Positions 14,933 through 22,031 of a DNA stretch of 64,000 nucleotides are shown one piece after another (positions within the stretch are counted from its first letter, which is position 1; each line of letters opens with the position of its first letter). Source of the stretch: Sphingomonas taxi (GTDB taxonomy: Bacteria > Pseudomonadota > Alphaproteobacteria > Sphingomonadales > Sphingomonadaceae); the NCBI GenBank assembly GCA_003240625.1, contig QFMX01000005.1, forward strand, positions 1 through 64,000, in the 5' to 3' direction. The translations under genes were made by a program, and so were the position numbers. A model generated the notes under the pieces. That model was not told the DNA's origin. It saw only the letters and a list, made by a program, of their open reading frames with translations, and did not search any database.

Positions 14933-15829
14933 ATGAATCCATTGTTTCACGTTACGGCTTCGGCCCTGTCGATCGCGCTCGTCGCGCTCCCCGTCCATGC
15001 CGGACAGATGCCTCCACCAGCCCAGGTTTCTCCCGGTAACGCGTCGGTTTCTCGTGATGCGGTGCAGCAGGATGGCGCCGGCGGGATCGGGTATGCCGAC
15101 ATCGCCGACCTGGTGCTGTCCGCGCCGGTGATAGCCGATGCGACGGTGCGATCGACCGCGAAGATCAAGCCCGCCGAAGCCCCGAACCTCGCGCCGGGTT
15201 TAGTCCGACTATATGTCGAGGTCGACGTCACGGCGCTGATCCGGGGGGCAGATGGGCTGCCGCCGCGAATCGGCTATCTGCTCGACGTTGCCCCCGATTC
15301 GGCGGGTCGCGTGCCGAAATTCAAGAAGGCGCGCGTGCTGATCTTCGCGCGGCCGGTGCCGGGCGCGGTCAACCAGGTCCAGCTGATAGCGCCCGACGCG
15401 CAGCTCGACTGGACGCCGACCGCCGATGCACGCGCGCGAAAGATCGCCAAGGACGCGTTGGCAAGCGACGCACCGCCGGTCATCACCGGGATCGGCAACG
15501 CGTTCCACGTCGCGGGTGCGCTACCCGGCGAGGGCGAGACGCAGATTTTCCTGACCACCGCGGACCAGCGGCCGGTGTCGCTGTCGGTCCTGCGCCGTCC
15601 GGGCGAGCAGCCACGCTGGGCGGTCGCGCTGAGCGAGATCGTCGATGAATCGGCCGCACCGCCGGCGCCTGAGACGTTGTTGTGGTACCGGATGGCATGC
15701 GCATTGCCGGCGACGCTGCCCGAGCGGAGCACCGCGTCGCTGGGAGCGGCCGACGCGACGATCGCGCGCGAGGATTATGCCTATGTGCTGGCCGCGCTCG
15801 GCCCGTGCGGGCGGACGCGGAAGGTCTAG
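14933..15829 (+). CDS. Hypothetical exported protein
   Basis: Unrecognised 298-residue protein. It has a signal peptide (about 1-23, SALSIALVALPVHAGQMP) and then a soluble mixed alpha/beta region. Landmarks are IADLVLSAPVIADATVRSTA, a block LYVEVDVTALIRGADGLPPR resembling beta strands, and a Cys near the C-terminus (LGPCGRTRKV) plus one at MACALPATLP, which could pair. No catalytic motif is evident. It is monocistronic and divergent from tonB. I have seen such proteins only as conserved hypotheticals in sphingomonads. Confidence 0.75.
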   Translation: MNPLFHVTASALSIALVALPVHAGQMPPPAQVSPGNASVSRDAVQQDGAGGIGYADIADLVLSAPVIADATVRSTAKIKPAEAPNLAPGLVRLYVEVDVTALIRGADGLPPRIGYLLDVAPDSAGRVPKFKKARVLIFARPVPGAVNQVQLIAPDAQLDWTPTADARARKIAKDALASDAPPVITGIGNAFHVAGALPGEGETQIFLTTADQRPVSLSVLRRPGEQPRWAVALSEIVDESAAPPAPETLLWYRMACALPATLPERSTASLGAADATIAREDYAYVLAALGPCGRTRKV

Positions 15830-15865
15830 GGAAATTGACGGCTGTCGAAGCTCCGACAGCTGTCA

Positions 15866-15961
15866 GTCATCCCCGCGGAGGCGGGGACCCAGATACTCAA
15901 GGGTTGGCAATTCTATCGACCGGCTAGCCAATATGGGTTCCCGCCTTCGCGGGAATGACGG
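15866..15961. repeat. Dispersed palindromic repeat (type B variant)
   Basis: Left half GTCATCCCCGCGGAGGCGGG and right half GTTCCCGCCTTCGCGGGAAT followed by GACGG, about 96 nt in all. It shares the GTCA-YCCC / GGGA-TGAC ends of the other type B elements. It lies between a plus-strand gene and a minus-strand gene that end towards each other. Confidence 0.8.
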
Positions 15962-16011
15962 TCACGCTGGATCGGAAGATACGAGCCCGACTTGCCGATA
16001 ACGCCACCAGG

Positions 16012-16287
16012 TCAGCGTATCTCGATCAATTGGCCCGTGGTCGACCGCGCCTGCTCGAGAAACGCGACCGCCGCATCGACTTCAGCGGGGGCACCGCCCT
16101 CAGCCAGCACCACCGCATTCACCCGAGTCGCGGGCGCCAATTCCACCGCAAGCGGGCCGATCGCAGCCTTCGACTGCGCCATCGCCAGCGCATCCAGCGT
16201 CGCCGGAATCACGACCACCAGCGACTCGCCAGCCGCGCCCCGCACCAGCGCGGAAATATCCCCACCCGGTTCGAGCGTCAGGCGCAC
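16012..16287 (-). CDS. Small Rossmann-fold-like protein downstream of folB
   Basis: Hypothetical 91-residue protein, possibly a degenerate short-chain-dehydrogenase-like Rossmann fragment (strands LVVVIPATLDALA and VNAVVLAEGG, ending FLEQARSTTGQLIEIR). It has no signal peptide or membrane helix. It starts 4 nt after the folB stop codon, so it is cotranscribed with folB. The function is unknown. Confidence 0.72.
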   Translation of the reverse strand: MRLTLEPGGDISALVRGAAGESLVVVIPATLDALAMAQSKAAIGPLAVELAPATRVNAVVLAEGGAPAEVDAAVAFLEQARSTTGQLIEIR

Positions 16288-16291
16288 GGCG

Positions 16292-16663
16292 TCAGCGGCG
16301 GTGGCGGACGAGGGTCACGCCGATCGCCTCGTCCGCCTCGGCGATCGCCAGCTTCACGATCTTCACCTTCACGCGCAACACCCGCGCGTCCTGCAGGAAC
16401 AGCGTCTCGCAGATATGATCCGCCACGCCTTCGATCAGCGTGAAGTGCACGCCCGGCGGCAGCGCGGTGGTCGCCGCGTTTTTCAGATCGAGGTAATTCT
16501 TGGACGCCGACAACGGCGTATCGGGGTCGAACCGCTTGGGGCACACCATGTCGACGGTCAGCGAGATCCGCAGCGGCTGCGGCAGGTGCGTCTCCTCCGA
16601 ATAGATGCCGGTCAGGACCTGCACTTCGAGATCGTGGACTTCGAGTTGAAGACTGTCTTCCAT
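16292..16663 (-). CDS. folB: Dihydroneopterin aldolase (FolB family)
   Basis: Folate-pathway enzyme that splits dihydroneopterin to hydroxymethyl-dihydropterin and glycolaldehyde. The 123-residue product from ATG 16663 (MEDSLQLEVHDLEVQVLTGI) has family length. It shows the typical LEVQVLTGIYSEE start, the PLRISLTVDM strand, SASKNYLDLKNAA and the catalytic-region TLIEGVADHICETLF with its Glu. The frame continues upstream for hundreds of bases but without family similarity. Spacing of 4 nt indicates an operon with the small gene at 16012. Confidence 0.9.
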   Translation of the reverse strand: MEDSLQLEVHDLEVQVLTGIYSEETHLPQPLRISLTVDMVCPKRFDPDTPLSASKNYLDLKNAATTALPPGVHFTLIEGVADHICETLFLQDARVLRVKVKIVKLAIAEADEAIGVTLVRHRR

Positions 16664-16755
16664 CGCCGCGCCTCTAGCAGACGCGCGGCGAGATGAAAGT
16701 CGGGTCTTCGAAGTGAGACGCGCTGGCAGATGACTATCGCGATTGGCTATCGCGA

Positions 16756-16874
16756 TCCTCCCCCGCCAGGGGGAGGTGGCACCGAAGGTGACGGAGGGGG
16801 AGGACACGGAACCGCGGTCATCGCTTTCCTCCCCCTCCGTCCGGCAAACGCCAGCCCCCCTTGCGGGGAGGATT
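16756..16874. repeat. Dispersed palindromic repeat (type A)
   Basis: Third copy of the type A element in the 366-nt space between the divergent folB and acetyltransferase genes. The left end is CCTCCCCCGCCAGGGGGAGG and the right end a shortened CTTGCGGGGAGGATT. The rest of this gap (16664-16755 and 16875-17029) shows no gene. Confidence 0.82.
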
Positions 16875-17029
16875 CTAACGAGCGGACCTCGATCACTCAG
16901 AGTAGCGGCGTCTCGACCGCAAGCCCCCCCCCCGCCGGTTATCCTTGCGTTCAGCCGCACCGAAGTTAAAGCGCGCTGCCCCCATCGCCCGCGCGCCGTC
17001 GCTCGGCACGTCCGGGGGCAGGAGATGCC

Positions 17030-17557
17030 GTGATCACTCTCGTCCCCCTCGACAGCATCGATCCGGCCATGGTCGAGTCGCTGCTCGATCGTGCGTTCGG
17101 GCCGGACCGGTTTCGCCGCACCGCCTACACGATCCGCGGCGCTGGCGACGCGATCGCCGCCCTCAGCTTCGCGGCGATCGAGGACGGCGCCCTGGTCGGT
17201 TCGATCCAATGCTGGCCGATCGCGCTGATCCAGGACGGGGTCGAAACGCCGCTCGTCATGCTCGGCCCGGTCGCGGTCGAGCCAACCCATCAGGGCGACG
17301 GGATCGGCCGCCGTTTGATGAAGCACGCGCTCGACGCAGCAGCCGCCCACGGCCTTGATGGCGCGCTGATGCTGATCGGCGATCCCGATTATTACGGCCG
17401 CTTCTTCGGCTTCACCGCCGATCGCACCGCGCATTGGCGCGCACCGGGTCCAGTCGAGCGCCACCGCCTGCTCGCACGCGGCGACGCGGTCCCGAACACG
17501 CCCGGCATGCTCGGTGCACGCGTACCGGTTACGATACCGGTCACCGCATCCGCATAA
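17030..17557 (+). CDS. GNAT family N-acetyltransferase
   Basis: Acetyl-CoA-dependent N-acetyltransferase of unknown acceptor, 175 residues. The acetyl-CoA loop is VAVEPTHQGDGIGRRLMKHA (about 81-100), followed by a NUDIX-free C-terminal strand block with GDPDYYGRFFGF, typical of YhbS-like predicted acetyltransferases. The GTG start is chosen because AGGAG lies 5 nt upstream. It sits upstream of, and may be cotranscribed with, DUF1285-NUDIX-cca. Confidence 0.9.
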   Translation: MITLVPLDSIDPAMVESLLDRAFGPDRFRRTAYTIRGAGDAIAALSFAAIEDGALVGSIQCWPIALIQDGVETPLVMLGPVAVEPTHQGDGIGRRLMKHALDAAAAHGLDGALMLIGDPDYYGRFFGFTADRTAHWRAPGPVERHRLLARGDAVPNTPGMLGARVPVTIPVTASA

Positions 17558-17600
17558 GCCGCCGCTTTACCTGGCCCCCCGGCCCGCCTAGTCCGCCGCC

Positions 17601-18167
17601 ATGCCCATGGATCCCATCCCCGATATCGCCTCCTTAAGTCTCGCCGAGATCGCCAAGCTCGTCGAGGAAGCCAAGCTCCCGCCGGTCGAGAAATGGAACC
17701 CGACGCATTGCGGCGACAGCGAGATGCGGATCGCGCGCGACGGCACCTGGTATCACCAGGGCTCGCCGATCGGACGTCCGGCGATGGTCCGGCTGTTCTC
17801 GACGATCCTGCGTCGCGAGGCCGATGGCAGCCACGTCCTCGTCACCCCCGTCGAAAAGCTCGATATCGAGGTCGAGGACGCGCCCTTCATCGCGGTCGAG
17901 ATGAAGGCGGAAGGCACCGGTCGCGACTCGAAACTCGCCTTCCGGCTCAACACCGGCGATCTCGTCACCGCGGGTCCCGAGCATCCATTGCGCTTCGTCG
18001 AGGATACCGATGGCCCGCGCCCATATCTCGTCGTGCGCGGCGGGATGGAGGCGCTGGTCGTGCGCTCGGTCTATTACGAACTCGCCGAGCGGGCGATCGC
18101 CGATAATGCGGAGACACCGGGCATCTGGAGCGACGGGGCGTTCTTCCCGCTGGAGCCTGCCGCATGA
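17601..18167 (+). CDS. DUF1285 domain protein
   Basis: Conserved proteobacterial protein of unknown function, 188 residues. It matches the DUF1285 pattern: VEKWNPTHCGDSEMRIARDG, TWYHQGSPIGRPAMVRLFST, and the strand block LVTPVEKLDIEVEDAPFIAV. The small beta-rich fold is predicted to be cytoplasmic. The stop overlaps the NUDIX start by 4 nt (ATGA), and the NUDIX-cca genes follow, an arrangement I recall as common in alphaproteobacteria. No enzymatic motif is seen. Confidence 0.9.
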   Translation: MPMDPIPDIASLSLAEIAKLVEEAKLPPVEKWNPTHCGDSEMRIARDGTWYHQGSPIGRPAMVRLFSTILRREADGSHVLVTPVEKLDIEVEDAPFIAVEMKAEGTGRDSKLAFRLNTGDLVTAGPEHPLRFVEDTDGPRPYLVVRGGMEALVVRSVYYELAERAIADNAETPGIWSDGAFFPLEPAA

Positions 18168-18760
18168 GCTTGACGGAACGGCTGACCGCAGCGCTGGCGA
18201 AGGGCGCCGGCTCGCACATGATCTTGCTGACCGGCGACCAGCATGACGGCGACCTCACCGCCGCCGACACGCTGCTCCCCGCCGCGGTGCTGATCGCGGT
18301 CACCGACCGCGCCGATCCCGGTGTAATCCTGACGCAGCGCACCGATACGATGAGCCGCCATCCCGGCCAGATCGCATTTCCCGGCGGTCGGATCGATCCC
18401 GGCGAGGACGTCGTCACCGCCGCGCTTCGTGAAGCCGAGGAGGAAATCGCTCTCCCGCGCGATGAGGTCCGGGTGATCGGCGAGGCGGACAGCTACCGCA
18501 CCGTCACCGGTTTCCAGGTTACGCCGGTGATCGGCATCATACCGCCCGACCTGGTGTTCACGCCGAGCGAAGCCGAAGTCGCCAGCGTCTTCGAAGTGCC
18601 GCTCGCGTTCCTTCTCGACGAGGCGAACCATGTCGAGGCGACGCTCGAATGGCAGGGCCATGACCGGCATTATTACGAAATCATGTGGAACGAGCGCCGC
18701 ATCTGGGGCGCGACAGCGGCGATGATCGTCAACCTCGCCCGCCGCCTGAGGTGGTCTTGA
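18164..18760 (+). CDS. NUDIX hydrolase, CoA pyrophosphatase type
   Basis: Hydrolyses nucleoside-diphosphate-linked compounds; the upstream NuCoA-like motif LLTQRTDTMSRHPGQIAFPG-type (here ILTQRTDTMSRHPGQIAFPG) points to coenzyme A pyrophosphatase. The Nudix box covers residues 74-96 with the metal-binding REAEEEI (GGRIDPGEDVVTAALREAEE). It has 198 residues. The start overlaps DUF1285 and the stop overlaps the CCA enzyme start (TTGA), so the three are translationally coupled. Confidence 0.92.
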   Translation: MSLTERLTAALAKGAGSHMILLTGDQHDGDLTAADTLLPAAVLIAVTDRADPGVILTQRTDTMSRHPGQIAFPGGRIDPGEDVVTAALREAEEEIALPRDEVRVIGEADSYRTVTGFQVTPVIGIIPPDLVFTPSEAEVASVFEVPLAFLLDEANHVEATLEWQGHDRHYYEIMWNERRIWGATAAMIVNLARRLRWS

Positions 18761-19932
18761 TACTCCCGGCCGCGCCGTGGCGCGATCGTGACGGTCTCGA
18801 AGCACTGACCAAGGTTCTCGGGGCAACCGAGGGCGAGTCCCGCTTCGTTGGCGGCGCGGTGCGCGACACGCTGCTCGGGATCGACGTCGCCGATGTCGAT
18901 ATCGCCACGCGCCTGCCCCCGCAGGATGTGATCGAACGTTTCCAGGACGCGCGGATCAAGGCGGTCCCGACCGGCCTCGCGCACGGTACGATCACCGCGG
19001 TCACCCCCGCCGGCCCGGTCGAGGTGACGACGCTGCGCCGCGACGTCTCGACCGACGGCCGCCACGCGATCATCGCCTATACCGACGACTGGCGCGAGGA
19101 TGCGGCGCGGCGGGACTTCACGATGAACGCGCTTTATGCCGATCCAGCGACGGGCGAGATCTTCGACTATTTCGGGGGCCTCGACGACTTAGCGGCCCGG
19201 CGCGTGCGCTTCATCGGCGACCCGTTGCAGCGGATCGCCGAGGATCACCTGCGCATCCTCCGATTCTTCCGCTTCCATGCCCGGTTCGGCACTACGATCG
19301 ACGAAGCAGGCCTGAATGCCTGCACCGCTCGCGCGAACGACCTGATGGCGCTGTCCCGCGAACGCGTGGCGAGCGAAGTGCTGAAACTGCTGGTCGCCGC
19401 CAACGCGGTGCCGGTAGTCGCCTTGATGGTCGAGCGCGGCATTTTCCGCGCGGTCCTGCCCGAGATCGACGCGGCGGGTGCGGAGCGTCTCGCTCTCCTC
19501 GCCGAGCGCGAGACGGCGGCGGGGATCGCACCCGACCCGATCCGCCGCCTCTCCATGACGATCGCCCCCGCTGCGGCCGAAGCGGTCGGCGCGCGCCTCA
19601 AGCTGTCGAACACCGACCGCAAACGCCTGATCGCCGCCACTGCCGGGCCCGGCACCGAAGGCCCGCAGGCGCTTGCCTACCGCGCCGGCATGACCGTCGC
19701 GATCGACCGGCTGCTGATCGCGGGCGAAGACGTTTCCCCGATCAAGGACTGGACGCCACCCTCCTTCCCCTTCTCCGGCGGTGCGCTCGTGGAACGCGGT
19801 CTGCGCAAGGGCCCGGACGTCGCGGCGATGCTGCGACAGGTCGAAACGCAGTGGATCGCGGAAGGCTTTCCGGATGCGGAACGCGTCGCGGCGATCGCAG
19901 ATCAGATGGTGGCTGAAGCGCTGAGTTGCTAA
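18757..19932 (+). CDS. cca: CCA-adding tRNA nucleotidyltransferase
   Basis: Adds or repairs the 3' CCA end of tRNAs. It has 391 residues with the class II nucleotidyltransferase head: GGAVRDTLLG (flexible loop), DVDIATRLP (metal aspartates), RRDFTMNALYADPATGEIFD and the EDHLRILRFFRFHARF helix. TTG 18757 is taken as the start: it lies 5 nt after GAGG and overlaps the NUDIX stop (TTGA). A GTG at 18751 is also possible. The C-terminal region is the variable part of the family. A tRNA-like fragment follows directly. Confidence 0.92.
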   Translation: MILPAAPWRDRDGLEALTKVLGATEGESRFVGGAVRDTLLGIDVADVDIATRLPPQDVIERFQDARIKAVPTGLAHGTITAVTPAGPVEVTTLRRDVSTDGRHAIIAYTDDWREDAARRDFTMNALYADPATGEIFDYFGGLDDLAARRVRFIGDPLQRIAEDHLRILRFFRFHARFGTTIDEAGLNACTARANDLMALSRERVASEVLKLLVAANAVPVVALMVERGIFRAVLPEIDAAGAERLALLAERETAAGIAPDPIRRLSMTIAPAAAEAVGARLKLSNTDRKRLIAATAGPGTEGPQALAYRAGMTVAIDRLLIAGEDVSPIKDWTPPSFPFSGGALVERGLRKGPDVAAMLRQVETQWIAEGFPDAERVAAIADQMVAEALSC

Positions 19933-19935
19933 GTT

Positions 19936-19979
19936 GCGGAGGTGCCGGAGCGGTTGGATCGGCGAGCCGTATTCGCCGA
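19936..19979 (+). pseudogene. tRNA-Ser-like 5' fragment
   Basis: Just after cca, GGAGGTGCCGGAGCGGTTGG resembles the 5' half of a tRNA-Ser (acceptor start plus D arm). It is followed by a 5-bp stem GGCGA / TCGCC around the 7-nt loop GCCGTAT. Position 33 is not T, and no T arm or acceptor 3' strand follows, so it cannot be a working tRNA. It may be a recombination remnant or chance. Confidence 0.3.
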
Positions 19980-20018
19980 GCGGTGATTCCCAATGCCGAC
20001 GCGCCACCCGCCCCAAAT

Positions 20019-20104
20019 CCGTCACCCCAGCGGAAGCTAGGGTATCCCCGTTGGCGAACGCCGAGACCCGCACGGTGAGATCCCAGCTTTCGCTGGGATG
20101 ACGG
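20019..20104. repeat. Dispersed palindromic repeat (type B, degenerate)
   Basis: Left half CCGTCACCCCAGCGGAAGCT and right half GATCCCAGCTTTCGCTGGGA followed by TGACGG. The arms are imperfect and the spacer is longer than in the 2541 copy. Its right end runs into the 18-bp tandem array that follows. Confidence 0.78.
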
Positions 20105-20250
20105 TAGTTGTTGGGATGACGGTGGCCGTTGCGACGACGGCAGCCGTTGCGGCGACGGCGGCTGGTGGGTGTTAGGACGACGCGGTGGCTGACGGGACGA
20201 CGCCGACTGCTGGGACGACGACGCTACCTGCTGCCACGACGGTAGTCACC
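20095..20250. repeat. Degenerate 18-bp tandem repeat, about eight units
   Basis: Units begin GGGATGACGG or GGGACGACG and are mostly 18 nt: 20095, 20113, 20131, 20149 (26 nt), 20175 (19 nt), 20194, 20212 (21 nt), 20233. The first unit is the right end of the type B palindrome, which suggests that the array grew from that element. No reading frame in it looks coding. Confidence 0.75.
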
Positions 20251-20281
20251 CGGATGCCGTCGGCCGTTGAATAACCAGCGC

Positions 20282-21970
20282 TCAACCTTGAGCGAACGGC
20301 GACACGCCCCCACCCGCGCCGATCATCGCATACGCCGCCTCCGCCTCGAGCGGCTTGGCATAGAAATATCCCTGCCCGAACGTGCACCCGAGCGCCGCCA
20401 GCGTCTGCGCGAGTTCGTTGGTCTCGATCCCCTCGGCGGTCGTCTTCATCCCCAGCGCCTGCGCCAGACTGAGGATCGCGCGGACGATCGATACCTTGTC
20501 GCGGTCGGCCAGCATCTCGGTAACGAAACTGCGGTCGATCTTCAGCACGTCGATTGGCAGCTTCTGCAGATAGGCGAGGTTGGAATAGCCCGTCCCGAAA
20601 TCGTCCATCGCCAGCGTCGTTCCCAACGCCTTCAGCGCGTGCATGGTCCCGGCGATCCGATCCGGGTCCGTCACGATCGCGCTCTCGGTCAGTTCCAGCG
20701 TAAACCGGTCGCCGGTCAGCCCGGTCGATGCCAGCGCCGCCTCCAGCACCGGGGCGATGTCGTCGCGCTGCAACTGGATCGCCGACAGGTTGACCGCGAA
20801 TTTCACCCCGCAAGCCGCACCGTGCCGCGCATCCCATGCGGCAAGCGTTCGCGCGGCCTCGTCGATCGCCCAGCGCCCCAGCGGCACGATCAGCCCCGAT
20901 TCCTCGGCGACCGGAATGAACTCGGTCGGACAATGCCGACGGCCCTGTTCATCGGTCCATCGCGCAAGTGCTTCGAAGGCCACGATCCGACCGGTCGCCA
21001 GGTCGCAGATCGGTTGATACGCCAGCCGAAGCTCGCGATTCTCGATCGCGCGCCGCAGGGCGGTCTCCATGCCGAACTGCGCACGCGCGATCGCGAAATC
21101 CTGCGGCAGATAGCTTTCGGCCAGCCCGCTCGCCTTCGCCCGCTTCACCGCGAACTGCGCGTGTCGGATCAACTCGGCGACGTCGCTCGCTTCGTCCGCG
21201 CCATAGGCGATCCCTACCGAGCACTCGACGCTGATCTCGTAATCCGTCAGTCGAAACGGTGCGGTGAGCGTACGCTGGATCCGCTCGGCCAGTGCATGCG
21301 CTTCCTCGCGATCGGTATCGATCGTCATCAGGATGCCGAACTGGTCGCCGCCGATCCGTGCAAGCGTGTCGCGCGCGCGCAACGCTCCCTTGATCCGGCG
21401 CGCGACGGTGATCAGCAACTCGTCCCCGGCAAGCGAACCGAGACACGAGTTCAGCCGCCCGAACCGATCGAGATCGACCGCAAGAACCGCGCTGACGCTG
21501 CGATCCTCGACGTCCTCGATCAATTCCTCGAATCCCTCGCGGTTGGGCAAACCGGTCAGGCTGTCGGTGGTCATCTCACGGCGCAGGCTGCGCTCGGTCT
21601 GGACTTGCGAGGTCTGGTCGATGAAGCTGATCGTGCAGCGATCGCGGAACGACGCGAACGTCCGCGCGATCGTCACCCGGTAATAGCGGCAGTCGATGAC
21701 ATCACCCAGGGTCCATTCGAAATCCGACCGGAGGCTGGCCGATTCCAGGAATGCCAGGATGCGCGGTCCGAGATCCGCGATCATCGGCGATCGCTCGGCG
21801 ACCACGCCAAGGCCGGCGAGACGATAGGCGCGGTTCATCGCGAAGAGATCGAACACGCCGCCGTTGACGACCACATGGGCAGCCGGGATCGGGATCAGTT
21901 CCAGGGCCCGCGCCACCAGTTCGGTCGCGACGATCGATTGCGTAATCGCATCCGGGGCTATCGATGCCAT
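20282..21970 (-). CDS. PAS-GGDEF-EAL cyclic-di-GMP protein (likely phosphodiesterase)
   Basis: Cytoplasmic c-di-GMP turnover protein of 562 residues. A PAS-like sensor region (about 20-130) leads through a short coiled coil (QTERSLRREM) to a GGDEF domain (about 135-295) and an EAL domain (about 310-555). The GGDEF signature is degenerate (ARIGGDQFGIL, GGDQF), so cyclase activity is doubtful. The EAL domain keeps EALARW, DDFGTGYSNL, KIDRSFV and AEGIET, so phosphodiesterase activity is likely. The ATG is preceded by GGGGGAA. It is a single gene. Confidence 0.93.
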   Translation of the reverse strand: MASIAPDAITQSIVATELVARALELIPIPAAHVVVNGGVFDLFAMNRAYRLAGLGVVAERSPMIADLGPRILAFLESASLRSDFEWTLGDVIDCRYYRVTIARTFASFRDRCTISFIDQTSQVQTERSLRREMTTDSLTGLPNREGFEELIEDVEDRSVSAVLAVDLDRFGRLNSCLGSLAGDELLITVARRIKGALRARDTLARIGGDQFGILMTIDTDREEAHALAERIQRTLTAPFRLTDYEISVECSVGIAYGADEASDVAELIRHAQFAVKRAKASGLAESYLPQDFAIARAQFGMETALRRAIENRELRLAYQPICDLATGRIVAFEALARWTDEQGRRHCPTEFIPVAEESGLIVPLGRWAIDEAARTLAAWDARHGAACGVKFAVNLSAIQLQRDDIAPVLEAALASTGLTGDRFTLELTESAIVTDPDRIAGTMHALKALGTTLAMDDFGTGYSNLAYLQKLPIDVLKIDRSFVTEMLADRDKVSIVRAILSLAQALGMKTTAEGIETNELAQTLAALGCTFGQGYFYAKPLEAEAAYAMIGAGGGVSPFAQG

Positions 21971-22031
21971 TCCCCCGTTGTAGCGACGCTTCCTTAAGAC
22001 GTCCTAAAGGAACCGAAACGGCTCCATACTG

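Noticed and set aside
20267..21997. Long plus-strand open frame antisense to the GGDEF-EAL gene
   Set aside because: It is Arg/His/Gln-rich without any domain, while the minus-strand frame has full EAL motifs.
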